Source of the DNA: Roseibium sediminicola
GTDB taxonomy: Bacteria > Pseudomonadota > Alphaproteobacteria > Rhizobiales > Stappiaceae
Assembly (NCBI RefSeq): GCF_023156505.1
Contig: NZ_JALNMJ010000030.1
Span: forward strand, 1 to 52,777
DNA length: 52,777 nt
Direction of reading: 5' to 3'
Under the pieces are notes generated by a model. It ran no database searches. It worked only from the letters and a program-made list of their open reading frames with translations, and had not been told where the DNA came from. A program made the position numbers and the translations under genes. Positions 18,280-27,082 of this stretch are shown piece by piece; the stretch's first letter is position 1; the number at the start of each line of letters is the position of its first letter.

Positions 18280-19260
18280 TCAGTTCCAGTCTTCCGGCAC
18301 AAACTGGCCGGACAGATCGACAGCATCGATGGTCGCGTTCGTGACAATGCTTGGCTGCGTCAGGATTTCTGCGTTGACAGTTTCACCGTCCGCAGCCTGA
18401 ACTGCAGTTCGAACGGCAATCCGTGCCATTTCAACAGGTTGACTGATCACGGTGGCACTGATCCAACCTTCTCGAATGAGCCGATCCGTTTCCGGTTCCA
18501 GGTCCGCCGTGACAACAGTTACCTCGCCGGGCGTCTTGCCCGAAACCCTCAGTGCCTGCACGACACCAATCGCCATGGCTCCGGTGAAAGCATATATCCC
18601 TTTGATGTCAGGATTGGCCTGTAGGAAGTCCTGTGTTGTTGTGAATGCATCTGACGAGGACACAGGCGTCGCCTTTTCCGCGACGACATCGATCCCTTCA
18701 AAACGGGCAAGATAGTTCATCAGCCCCTCGTTACGGAGCCTTGTGAGGTCCAGCCCGCCCGGGCCTGTCAGGATCGCGACCTTGCCCTTGCCGCCCAGTT
18801 TCTCAACCAAATGCGCAGCCAGCAATTCTGTCATTGTATAGCTGGGCTCGCCAACGAAACTTGTCAGGTTCGAGCTTTCTGTCGCGATCCCGTCATTGAT
18901 GATCGGAATACCCGCCTCCACGGCGCGGTCCACGACGCGCGAGGTTCCTTCGGAGCTGGCTGGGACCAGGATGATCGCCGATACACCGCGGGTCACCGCA
19001 TCTTCGACTTGGGTTATCTGCTTTTGCAGGTTTCCGAAACCACCCGCATCGAAGATGGACACCTTGAAGCCATGCTGCTTGGCTTCGTCGACATAGCCAT
19101 AGGCTTTCATGCGGAAATATGGCGCACCTGCCGCCGGCAGGAGAACAGCAATTTCTCTTTCCTCTGCCATTGTCTGCGGGATAGCCCCTGCGCTCAGGGA
19201 TAGAATGCCTGTGAGACAAAGACCCGCCAGTCTAAAAAACACGCTGTTCTTTCTGGACAT
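18280..19260 (-). CDS. Rbs-type periplasmic sugar-binding protein
   Basis: A 326-residue periplasmic binding protein of the RbsB/type I fold. It has a Sec signal peptide (about residues 1-31: SRKNSVFFRLAGLCLTGIL...) and the core QKQITQVEDAVTRGVSAIILVPASS with the following DNGIA-type loop. ATG 19260 has AAGGAG at good distance; the long upstream extension of the open frame is antisense to nothing useful and is rejected. It is the third gene of the ATPase-permease-binding protein operon. Family members bind pentoses, hexoses, polyols or AI-2; the ligand here is unknown. Confidence 0.92.
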   Translation of the reverse strand: MSRKNSVFFRLAGLCLTGILSLSAGAIPQTMAEEREIAVLLPAAGAPYFRMKAYGYVDEAKQHGFKVSIFDAGGFGNLQKQITQVEDAVTRGVSAIILVPASSEGTSRVVDRAVEAGIPIINDGIATESSNLTSFVGEPSYTMTELLAAHLVEKLGGKGKVAILTGPGGLDLTRLRNEGLMNYLARFEGIDVVAEKATPVSSSDAFTTTQDFLQANPDIKGIYAFTGAMAIGVVQALRVSGKTPGEVTVVTADLEPETDRLIREGWISATVISQPVEMARIAVRTAVQAADGETVNAEILTQPSIVTNATIDAVDLSGQFVPEDWN

Positions 19261-19292
19261 AACAATTGCTCCTTTTTGTCCATGAAATTGAG

Positions 19293-20276
19293 TTACGCTC
19301 TTGTTTTTCCGAGAGTATTCAGCCATGCGGAAAAGACGATGATCGCGCCGATTATGACCTGTTGCGTAAAGGTGGAAATTGCCAGGAGATTGAGGCCGTT
19401 GACCATGAAGGCGATGACGAGCACGCCGAGCACCGTGCGCAACACACCACCGCGACCGCCGAAGATGCTCGTTCCGCCGATGATCACTGCACCGATGGAC
19501 TGCAGCAGAAGGTCGCCCGCGCCCAGCAATGGCTGGCCGGAAATGACACGGCCGCTGAGCAGGAAGCCAGCGAGAGAGGCAAGGAGGGCGCTGATTAGGA
19601 AGACCCACATTCTCGTACGGCGCACATCGACACCCGAGAGGGCAGCCACAGAGGCGTTACTCCCAACGGCATAGGTGTGACGACCGAGCACACGGCTGCC
19701 AAGGACATGACGTGCTCCCAGCACGACCAGAACGGCGATGATGAGGGGAACGGGTAAAAAACCGATTTTACCGCCGCCGAACCAGAAGAAGGTTTCGACA
19801 TCCGGTTGCGGCAATCCGAAGATTGCCGATCCCTCGGATAGCACCAGGGCAACGCCGGCAACCATGTAGAGCATGCCTAGCGTAACGATAAATGGTTGCA
19901 ATCCCAGCCTGCCAACCAGAAAGCCGTTCAACACGCCGACGCAGGTACCCGAGCCTAAGCCGGCAAGGATAGCAACTTCAATGCCATGGTTCATCATCAC
20001 AGCTGCCGTGACGACGCTAACGAGGCTGACAATCGATCCCTGGGAGAGGTCGAGACCACCTATAAGAACAACAAATGTCTGCCCGGTCGCGAGGATAACA
20101 AGCGGAGCTGCCTGCACCAGAACATTTGAAAAGTTCGAAAATGTCAGGAAATGCGGGCTTAGCGCTGCATAAGTAGCGAGCATGGTCAACAGCACGACGG
20201 ATGGCCCGATGATTGCCGGGTCGACAGACCTGCCCGTTCGGATACGGATCCCTGTATCCCGAGTGAGTATAGTCAT
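19293..20276 (-). CDS. Rbs-type ABC sugar permease
   Basis: A 327-residue inner-membrane permease of the RbsC/XylH class with about nine or ten hydrophobic segments. Typical family motifs are present: VVLIGGLDLSQGSIVSL, GLGSGTCVGVLNGFLVGRLGLQPFIVTLG and GGTSIFGGRGGVLRTVLGVL. Its ATG overlaps the ATPase stop by one base (TAATG), and the binding-protein gene follows after 32 bases. Confidence 0.93.
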   Translation of the reverse strand: MTILTRDTGIRIRTGRSVDPAIIGPSVVLLTMLATYAALSPHFLTFSNFSNVLVQAAPLVILATGQTFVVLIGGLDLSQGSIVSLVSVVTAAVMMNHGIEVAILAGLGSGTCVGVLNGFLVGRLGLQPFIVTLGMLYMVAGVALVLSEGSAIFGLPQPDVETFFWFGGGKIGFLPVPLIIAVLVVLGARHVLGSRVLGRHTYAVGSNASVAALSGVDVRRTRMWVFLISALLASLAGFLLSGRVISGQPLLGAGDLLLQSIGAVIIGGTSIFGGRGGVLRTVLGVLVIAFMVNGLNLLAISTFTQQVIIGAIIVFSAWLNTLGKTRA

Positions 20277-21820
20277 TAAGAAGCTCCATAGGTGATTGCG
20301 TCGATAATGCCGTTCGCGGTTGCGCCGGCGCGCTCAAATTCCCGAACGATGTGTCCGTGATGCATGGCAAGGATCCGGTCGCCAAGTTTGAGAACTTCCT
20401 CGAGGTCCGAAGACACCACGAGAATTGCGTGTCCGGTTCCTGCGAGCTGGTTCAGTCGATGATAGATTTCCGATTTTGCGCCGACGTCGACGCCCTGGGT
20501 GGGTTCATCGAATAGGAATATCCGGGCGTTGCTTTCCATCCATTTGGCGATCACAACCTTCTGCTGATTGCCTCCGGACAGGGTTCCCCCCTTCGAATGC
20601 GCATCGGGTGCCTTGATCATCAAGGCATTGATTTGCCGGTCCGCTGCCTGCCGGCAGCGTTTTCGGTCTACGCCAAGCGGCCCCGCCAACTTCCCGTAGT
20701 TTGGAAGGCAGATGCTGTCTTCGATAGTAGTGTCGACACACAGTCCGTTTGCGCGCCGGTCTTCCGGTATGAGCGCAATGCCATACGACACAGCGTCTTT
20801 CGGCGACCTGATCCGTACTTCCGATCCATTGATGCAGATCTGACCGGAACTGGCCATCCTAGACCCGAACAGGGTTTCCAGAACCTCGGATCTTCCGGCC
20901 CCGACAAGTCCCGTGATAACGGTGATCTCCCCGGATCTCACCGAAAGATCGATGTCTGAAAACACACCGGGGCACGTCAGGCCCCGCACACGAAGAAGTT
21001 CAGCCCCCACGTTTCGGACATGTGAAAGTGCCTCCGCTTTAATCCCTCCTGAAATCAAGGATACGAGCTTCGATCGGCTCATTTGGTCCGCCGAGAAGGT
21101 GCCAACCCTGCGGCCGTCCCTGAGGACGGTTATCTTGTCAGCGAGCGGCGCGATCTCTTCGAGCTTGTGACTGATATAGATTAGTCCGACGCCGGAATTC
21201 GCAAGATCACGCAGGATGGCGAAGAGCTTGGAAGCTTCCACCTCGCTGAGAGATGCGGTAGGCTCGTCCAGGATAAGGACACTGACCTCCTCGACCAGCG
21301 CTTTGGCAATCTCAACGAGCTGGCGCGGCCCCATGGAGAGATCCGAGATGGATGTTTCAGGGGAGAGTTGCACGCCGATTTTCTGAAGTGCGACCATGGC
21401 TTCCTTGCGCATGCGCCTATGGTCTAAGACACCCAGTGCGCCGCGCAGTTCCCGTCCAAGGAAAATGTTCTCTGCAATGGAAAGGTTTTCCAGAAGCGAG
21501 AGGTCCTGATGGATAACCCGGATGCCGGCACGCTGCGCATCCAGAGGGCCTTCGAAACCGGTTCGCTCACCATTCATGTAAATCCGGCCATTGTCTGCGG
21601 CGTGAACCCCGGCGAGAATCTTGATGAGCGTGCTTTTCCCGGCGCCGTTTGCGCCCAGCAAGGCATGGGTCTCCCCCTTCTCCAAGGTCAGCTCGATATC
21701 TTCCAGAGCAACGACACCGGGGAATGTCTTCCGAATGTTCATCATTTGAAGGAGGGGAGGTTGCGGCTCCTCCGCCAGTTCCACATGTGTAGCCGCCAAA
21801 CCAGTTTCGCGCGGGATCAT
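20276..21820 (-). CDS. Rbs-type ABC sugar importer ATPase (two domains)
   Basis: A 514-residue RbsA/XylG-class ATPase with tandem nucleotide-binding domains. NBD1 has Walker A GANGAGKST, signature LSMGPRQLVE and LDEPTASLS. NBD2 has the usual altered P-loop region (TGLVGAGRSE) and signature LSGGNQQK with FDEPTQGVDVGAK. It is the first gene of the leftward importer operon. The ATG at 21820 lies 37 bases from the shared operator, so the same repressor probably controls it and the divergent DUF1326 unit. Confidence 0.93.
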   Translation of the reverse strand: MIPRETGLAATHVELAEEPQPPLLQMMNIRKTFPGVVALEDIELTLEKGETHALLGANGAGKSTLIKILAGVHAADNGRIYMNGERTGFEGPLDAQRAGIRVIHQDLSLLENLSIAENIFLGRELRGALGVLDHRRMRKEAMVALQKIGVQLSPETSISDLSMGPRQLVEIAKALVEEVSVLILDEPTASLSEVEASKLFAILRDLANSGVGLIYISHKLEEIAPLADKITVLRDGRRVGTFSADQMSRSKLVSLISGGIKAEALSHVRNVGAELLRVRGLTCPGVFSDIDLSVRSGEITVITGLVGAGRSEVLETLFGSRMASSGQICINGSEVRIRSPKDAVSYGIALIPEDRRANGLCVDTTIEDSICLPNYGKLAGPLGVDRKRCRQAADRQINALMIKAPDAHSKGGTLSGGNQQKVVIAKWMESNARIFLFDEPTQGVDVGAKSEIYHRLNQLAGTGHAILVVSSDLEEVLKLGDRILAMHHGHIVREFERAGATANGIIDAITYGAS

Positions 21821-21830
21821 CTAATCAACC

Positions 21831-21884
21831 TTGACCTTTTATATAACACGAATGTAACGTTACATCCGTGTAACGTTTTGTCAA
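21831..21884. promoter_or_regulatory. Divergent promoter with second copy of the TetR operator
   Basis: ACGTTAC-N6-GTAACGT at 21857-21876 repeats exactly the arm sequence and spacing of the site at 14490-14509. It is embedded in the palindrome TGTAACGTTACA (21853-21864) plus a second GTAACGTT. -35-like hexamers lie outside it on both strands: TTGACC at 21831 (plus) and TTGACA read on the minus strand at 21879-21884. One bound repressor could therefore silence both the ABC operon and the DUF1326 unit. Confidence 0.7.
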
Positions 21885-21900
21885 TCAGCCGGAGGTTTAT

Positions 21901-22566
21901 ATGACTCACGTAGAGAATTGGTGGATGAAAGGTGACTGGTTCGACAGCTGCAGCTGCGATGTCGGCTGCCCCTGTGAGTTTGCCGAACGCCCAACGGATA
22001 ATCGCTGCGAGGGCTTCGTGATCTATCACATCAAAGAAGGGGCATATGGCGATACTCGCATCGACGACCTGTCCGTCATGATACCCGGCGTCTTCTACGG
22101 CGCGCTTTGGGCGGGTGAGTGCAAGATGACCGTCACGATGCTCGTGGATGAGCGGGCAACACCCGAGCAGCGGAAGGCCCTTGGCGTCATCTTTTCAAAG
22201 GACGCAGGCGGGTTCATGGCTCATATCTTTTCCACTATCGCGGAAATTACTGCAGTTGACTATGTGCCGATCAACTTCGAGATGGCTGAGGACATGTCCT
22301 ACTGGAAGGCAGAGGCCCCCGGTTACGCCGGCGCACATATCGAGGCCCTGACGGGACCAACCACTTGGCCGGGCCAACTAGTACAGACCACCAATCCGAC
22401 AGGGTCTGAGGTGGGTGCAGGCGCCCTTGCAACCTGGGGTAAGGCAGTCATGAGTTTCGTCAATCATGCAGGCTTCATCTGGAACAATAAGGGACAGAGC
22501 AGCAAGCACATGCCCTTTGACCTGAAAGGGCCGGAACCTGTGAAACTCAATTTCCCGGAAGTCTGA
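21901..22566 (+). CDS. DUF1326 domain protein
   Basis: A 221-residue protein of the uncharacterised DUF1326 family. The N-terminus carries the cysteine cluster CSCDVGCPCEF (about residues 18-28) that could bind a metal or form a redox centre. No signal peptide or membrane segment is seen. An ideal ribosome-binding site (GGAGG) precedes ATG 21901. It is followed 3 bases later by a DUF2182 membrane protein, a pairing that recurs in bacterial genomes and suggests a shared, possibly metal-related, role. Function unknown. Confidence 0.85.
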   Translation: MTHVENWWMKGDWFDSCSCDVGCPCEFAERPTDNRCEGFVIYHIKEGAYGDTRIDDLSVMIPGVFYGALWAGECKMTVTMLVDERATPEQRKALGVIFSKDAGGFMAHIFSTIAEITAVDYVPINFEMAEDMSYWKAEAPGYAGAHIEALTGPTTWPGQLVQTTNPTGSEVGAGALATWGKAVMSFVNHAGFIWNNKGQSSKHMPFDLKGPEPVKLNFPEV

Positions 22567-22569
22567 TCG

Positions 22570-23448
22570 ATGAGCAATCCTACGATTACAGAAAACACCC
22601 TTTACCGAGATCGGCTGGTGATCTTCGCTGTGTTGATCGTCATTTGCGCTGCGTCCTGGGCCTATCTGCTGGTCCAGTCAAGCTTCTTGGACATGACCGG
22701 CATTCAAACGATGCAGGGCATGCACATGGGAGACATGGCGGTGTCGGGCAACCACATGGTGGCGCAAGAGACGACGATGCCGAATATGGACCGGAGCATG
22801 AAATCCATAACTTTTGGCCAACTTGTAGCCGTTGGATTTCTCGCCGTTATGTGGATCATTATGATGATTGGCATGATGGTGCCGTCGACTACTGGCATGG
22901 TGTTAGCGTTTTCCGGCATAAACAAGAAGAGGCGGGACGCTGGTCTACCGTTTGTTTCGACTCTGATATTCGTTTCGGGATATCTGGCCCTCTGGGCAGC
23001 ATTCGGTATTGCGTGTTCCTTGTTGCAGTTTCTTCTGCAACAGACGGGTCTGATGCAGCCCATGTCCGCTCTGAATGACAACAAACTTGTTGCCTTTATC
23101 TACCTTGCAGCAGGACTGTTCCAGTTCTCCGCGTTCAAGCAGATGTGCCTCAACCACTGCAGATCTCCAATGGCCTATATCATGAACCATTGGAAAGAGG
23201 GGCAAGTCGGCGCCTTCACCATGGGGTGGGCTCATGGCCTCTATTGCGTGGGCTGTTGCTGGCTCCTGATGGCGCTGATGTTTGCCGTGGGCACTATGAA
23301 CATCCACGTCATGGCAGCGCTGACCCTCTATTTTCTGATCGAAAAGGCCGCACCACGGGCGGATCTGCTCGCCCGCGCTGTTGGAGCCGGGCTCATCATC
23401 TACGCAATCTGGCTGCTGATAGGCGGTTTCCTTGGAGTGTTTTCCTGA
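22570..23448 (+). CDS. DUF2182 predicted metal-binding membrane protein
   Basis: A 292-residue integral membrane protein of the DUF2182 family. After the first membrane helix (about 15-35) a periplasmic-looking loop is rich in Met and His (QGMHMGDMAVSGNHMVAQ), as in copper-handling proteins. Further helices contain MWIIMMIGMMVPSTTGM and CLNHCRSPMAYIMNHWKEG, with Cys and His residues usual for the family, and GLYCVGCCWLLMALMF. Biochemical role is not established; metal binding is inferred from composition. It overlaps the hydrolase gene by one base (TGATG). Confidence 0.85.
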   Translation: MSNPTITENTLYRDRLVIFAVLIVICAASWAYLLVQSSFLDMTGIQTMQGMHMGDMAVSGNHMVAQETTMPNMDRSMKSITFGQLVAVGFLAVMWIIMMIGMMVPSTTGMVLAFSGINKKRRDAGLPFVSTLIFVSGYLALWAAFGIACSLLQFLLQQTGLMQPMSALNDNKLVAFIYLAAGLFQFSAFKQMCLNHCRSPMAYIMNHWKEGQVGAFTMGWAHGLYCVGCCWLLMALMFAVGTMNIHVMAALTLYFLIEKAAPRADLLARAVGAGLIIYAIWLLIGGFLGVFS

Positions 23449-24221
23449 TGCCCATGACTCAAAACGACGTCCCTATCTACTTTACCAGCCTAGGCGAAGG
23501 AGATCCGATCCTCTTTTGCCACGGCGCAGGCGGAAACGCGTCCATCTGGTGGAAACAGTTCGAGTTTTTTTCGCCGGACTATCAATGTATCTCTTTCGAC
23601 CACAGGGGCTTTGGACGCTCCCGGTGCATTCGTGAAGACTTCAGCCTCGTTGAATACGGCAAGGACGCGATTTCGGTGCTCGATGCGTTGAACATTGAAT
23701 CTGCGCATATCGTGTGCCAGTCCATGGGCGGGTGGACCGGCATGCAGCTCGCGGTCGATCACCCCAGCCGAGTGAAGTCCCTGACCCTTGGTGACACGAT
23801 CGCGGGCATCAACCTGTCAAGCGGCGTGTCGGGAATGGAGAGCATCATTCGGCAGATCCAGGCGGTTGGAGGGTCGAATGTTGCTCTGGGCGGTAGGTTT
23901 CGCAAAGAAAAACCGGTGGATGCCTTCCTTTACCGCGAGATCTCGGCATTCAATACACAGATACGCGGTTATGACCTTTACGGAAACATGTTCCGTTCCG
24001 AAGTTCTGAAAGACGTTGCGGTGTGCAAGGACGTCGCTTGTCCGGTCCTGATAGTTTCCGGGGCGGACGATGCATTCTGGCCGCCAAAGGTACTCAAGGA
24101 GCTGGCATCGTATTTTTCAGCTGCGAAGTTTGCCGAGATCGATGCAGGCCACTCGCCTTATTATGAAACACCAGAAGAGTACAATAGAGTTCTCAAGTGT
24201 TTCTTGGAAGGTATCGGCTGA
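23448..24221 (+). CDS. Alpha/beta-fold hydrolase
   Basis: A 257-residue alpha/beta hydrolase. The oxyanion-loop motif HGAGGNASIWW, the nucleophile elbow CQSMGGW (Ser), the acid region SGADDAFWP and the catalytic His in DAGHSPYYE are all in order. It begins at ATG 23448, overlapping the DUF2182 stop, and ends the operon. It resembles esterases and enol-lactone hydrolases; the substrate is unknown. Together with the lactone- and acid-handling genes it could open a lactone or ester. Confidence 0.9.
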   Translation: MPMTQNDVPIYFTSLGEGDPILFCHGAGGNASIWWKQFEFFSPDYQCISFDHRGFGRSRCIREDFSLVEYGKDAISVLDALNIESAHIVCQSMGGWTGMQLAVDHPSRVKSLTLGDTIAGINLSSGVSGMESIIRQIQAVGGSNVALGGRFRKEKPVDAFLYREISAFNTQIRGYDLYGNMFRSEVLKDVAVCKDVACPVLIVSGADDAFWPPKVLKELASYFSAAKFAEIDAGHSPYYETPEEYNRVLKCFLEGIG

Positions 24222-24695
24222 AGCCTTATCTCCAGCTTAGCCTCAATTGAAAAGCAATTAGTTCATAACAGAAGGTGATCGGAGATAAATGTCCGCCTAT
24301 CCTAGTGTTCGGTGTAGATAGTTGACGTGCTATCGGTGGGTGTCGTCAGAATAGCTCGAGGAATTGTGGCACCGGCTGCATACTCATTTGTTCCGCCAAA
24401 TTTGGAAGCCGGTTCTAGTGGGCTTATTCTGGATTCCCGAGAGATCGGCGCCTTTCTACCCCATCGAAGACCCGAGCGATCCTATAATCAGATCGCTTTG
24501 ATGCGCTGCGGCTATGCTTGCCTTGTACCGAATAGGATAGTTAGGCAGGAACAGACGGTGCTGACCTAAATTTTTCTGCACTTGATTGGGAGAAAGCTCT
24601 TAGGCCGAATTTCCATATTTGCGTAGGTCGTGTTGACAAAGGCGATTCCCAATACAGCTGGGTTGTGATTCAAGACAATCCTTTAGGAGGCAGTC
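24222..24695. other. Intergenic region leading into an IS5-type remnant
   Basis: No convincing gene; an open frame around 24327-24569 has no family resemblance. The last 70 bases look like the left end and leader of the IS5-type fragment that follows, including an AGGAGG ribosome-binding site just before its start. Confidence 0.4.
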
Positions 24696-24936
24696 TTGGC
24701 ACGTAGCGATTTGAAGGATGCAGAATGGGGATTGATTGAAGCAATGCTTCCTTCAGAGCGAGGCCGAAAGTCTTGCCTGGCTCAGGATAATCGTAGTTAT
24801 TTCATCGGCATTTTTGCATGTCCTCCGTGTTGGCCGCCCTCAGCGGAACATGCACGAGCGCTCCGCGAATTGGAACTCGGTCTATGTCCGGTTTTGCAGA
24901 TGGGCGGAGCAAGGCGTTAGGTGTGCTTTCCAATGA
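24696..24936 (+). pseudogene. Frameshifted IS5-family transposase remnant
   Basis: Begins MARSDLKDAEWGLIEAML and continues to about residue 39 in one frame. The family sequence then resumes in another frame (HVLRVGRPQRNMHERSANWNSVYVRF). It stops where the IS481-type element begins at 24937. The insertion of that element probably truncated it. Confidence 0.8.
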
Positions 24937-25942
24937 GGTTGTTCACTGATTGGGGATCAGACGACTGATCGGTGTCTTGAAGTTAATGCCGCCGTGCGGT
25001 CGCTGGCAATTGTAGATATCGAGCCATCGGGGCAAGGCGGCATTTCTTTGTTCTGAAGTTCTGTACGGTACGCCGTAAGCCCACTCCGCTTGCAGGGTTT
25101 TAATGAAGCGCTCCGCCTTTCCGTTGGTCTGCGGCGTGTAGGGCTTGGTGCGGACATGTCTCGCGCCGATCTGCTGGAGCGTCGTGGCGAAGAGGTTCGA
25201 CCTGTAGCCCACGCCATTGTCCGTCATGACCCGCTTGATGATGATCCCCTTGGTGACGAACCATCTGGCGGCCCGGACAAGGAACATGGCGCAGGTGTAG
25301 CCACGCTCGTCCGGCAGTACCTCGACATAGGCAACGCGGCTGTGATCGTCGATGGCCACATGCACATTGTCATAGCCGACGCCCCTTGAGCGCTTGCGCC
25401 TGTGGTGGCCGGTGACGCGATGCCCGGTCTTGTTGAAGCGTCCGAGCTTCTTGATGTCCAGGTGCAGCAGGTCACCAGGAGCATCTCGTTCGTAGCGGCG
25501 AATCGGCTCTGGAGGTGTGAGCAGGCTGAGGCGGTTCAGACCCCAGACCTTGAGAGCATGAGCCACGGTGGATCTTGGGAAGCCGAGCACTTCACCGATC
25601 GCGTCTGCTGTCAGCCGCAATTGGCGCAGTCGGACAATCAGGTTCCGCCAACCAGGCATATATGCATTGGAGCAGGTCCTGGGTGCACTGGAGCGGGCGA
25701 TCAGCCCGGAAGGACCGTGCTCGCGAAACCGCTTCAGCCACTTGTAGACCGTGCGTACGGAAATCCCGAACGCAGCTGCAATCGAAGGCGCCGTCTCGCC
25801 GTTCTGATAGCGCTCAACGATTTGTTCTCGAATGTAAAAACACGTGCGAGCATTCTTATGCGGGTTGTTCATTCCTTCGATCCTGAAGCTGATTGTGTTT
25901 GGTCACCAACCAGTCTCAGATCTTCAATGCGAGTGAACAACC
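24937..25942 (-). mobile_element. IS481-type insertion sequence
   Basis: A 1006-bp element bounded by a perfect 11-bp inverted repeat, GGTTGTTCACT at the left and AGTGAACAACC at the right, carrying a single transposase gene. No obvious target-site duplication is seen in the flanks. It interrupts an IS5-type remnant on its left. Confidence 0.8.
24943..25872 (-). CDS. IS481-family transposase
   Basis: A 309-residue DDE transposase. N-terminal helix-turn-helix (NGETAPSIAAAFGISVRTVYKWL, about 29-51), then an rve integrase core with Asp in HLDIKKLG, Asp in VMTDNG and Glu in ERFIKTL. The frame is intact and ends 6 bases inside the left end, as in compact IS481 elements. Possibly still active. Confidence 0.92.
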   Translation of the reverse strand: MNNPHKNARTCFYIREQIVERYQNGETAPSIAAAFGISVRTVYKWLKRFREHGPSGLIARSSAPRTCSNAYMPGWRNLIVRLRQLRLTADAIGEVLGFPRSTVAHALKVWGLNRLSLLTPPEPIRRYERDAPGDLLHLDIKKLGRFNKTGHRVTGHHRRKRSRGVGYDNVHVAIDDHSRVAYVEVLPDERGYTCAMFLVRAARWFVTKGIIIKRVMTDNGVGYRSNLFATTLQQIGARHVRTKPYTPQTNGKAERFIKTLQAEWAYGVPYRTSEQRNAALPRWLDIYNCQRPHGGINFKTPISRLIPNQ

Positions 25943-25948
25943 TTTTTG

Positions 25949-26032
25949 GAGTCCACACCTAGGGCACGTTGGGTAGCACTCAATTGGACCGATTTTCTCG
26001 AGTCCACCCCGCGGATGTATCGGGCAGCACGC
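25949..26032. repeat. Two tandem IS3-end-like units
   Basis: Two imperfect copies of a roughly 32-base unit, each starting GAGTCCAC and ending (G)GGTAGCAC or CGGGCAGCAC. The first contains ACGTTGGGTAGCACT, which also forms the right end of the IS3 copy at 29269-30503. They are best read as solo ends left by deleted IS3 elements. Confidence 0.5.
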
Positions 26033-26418
26033 CGGTGCATTAACTCCATGACTTATAAGCGAGGACAGAACGAGGAGCAGCTCATTGGCCGCAAATTGGA
26101 GACAATAATCACTTGCATAAAACAAGTTAATCGTATATCAAATTATTATGACTTGCAAAATATCCCAGGACGAGCCTCACGACTACTGTATTTCCTCGAG
26201 GCTACTTGCGTCGGCAGCTTTAATTAGAAGCATCTCTACGAATACCTGCCCGATTAATCCGTTAGGCTGCCAGTCTATCCGAGCCGAAATTTCTGAGATG
26301 GAAATGTAAACATCGATTCAACAATTCCGATCGGACAACCAAACGTCATCAAAGTGAATGAAGACTTTATTGTGCTTAGGATGCTCGTGAAACACTAACC
26401 ATATGGAAGGATTTGAGT
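26033..26418. other. AT-rich stretch without a recognised gene
   Basis: Base composition shifts to AT-rich. No protein family, RNA gene or element end recognised. It should contain the promoter of the glutathione-transferase gene that follows, whose ribosome-binding site GGAAGGA is at its right edge. Confidence 0.4.
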
Positions 26419-27082
26419 ATGGAACCAACCATTTATACAATCAGTGGCTCCCCACGGGGCTGGCGCGTTTTGCTTGGTATGGTAATCAAAGGCTTGGATA
26501 TGAAGGTTGAATATCTTAGCCTATCGAAAAGTGAACACAAGTCAGACTCTTATCTGCTAATCAACCCACGAGGTCGCGTTCCCTCACTTGTTGCAGGTAA
26601 AACTGTTATCACTGACTCGCTTGCAATTCTGTCGTGGTTAGATCGGAAATATCCTGAGCGGCCGTCTTTTTGGCAGCAGTCCTGAAGAGCATGCAAAAAT
26701 TTGGTCGGTTACCCGGGACACGACGGACAAACTGAGAAAAGCCATGAATGGCTTGCTGCTCCCGATCTTCTTCAAGGGCGCAGATAAAGTTACGCCAGAA
26801 CTGCAAGACGCCGCAGATACAGTAGTATATGAATTGCAGTGGCTTGAAAACCGTCTGGTAGATGACGAATTCATGGCCGGCAACACTCCGAGTGCTGCAG
26901 ACGCTGTTTCTTATCCAGAAGTTCGCCTACTTGCTAGAGCGATCGAGAAACATACATATATTATGGAAGAGTTGGGTTTTGTTGATCTCCATAAGAAGTT
27001 TCCAAAAGGTCACTCTTGGGCGCAACGCATAGAAGCCCTCGATGGCTTTGATAAATCTCTACCGGTCCATTGGAGCAATTGA
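26419..27082 (+). pseudogene. Glutathione S-transferase, frameshifted
   Basis: The first 88 codons encode a GST thioredoxin-like half (SPRGWRVLLGMVIKGLDMKVEY, NPRGRVPSLVAG, ITDSLAILSWLDRKYPERP). At a five-T run (26667-26671) the frame breaks. The continuation in the next frame begins GSSPEEHAKIW and runs through a normal GST C-terminal helical half (ENRLVDDEFMAGNTPSAADAV). Removing one T restores a full-length protein of about 220 residues. Either a real one-base insertion or a homopolymer sequencing error. The start is ATG 26419 with GGAAGGA upstream. Confidence 0.85.

Noticed and set aside
24327..24569. Open frame of 80 codons downstream of the alpha/beta hydrolase
   Set aside because: No ribosome-binding site, no recognisable domain, and it lies in DNA next to IS debris.
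25949..26032. CRISPR-like direct repeats
   Set aside because: Only two divergent units with no regular spacers. They resemble IS3 ends, and no cas genes are present.
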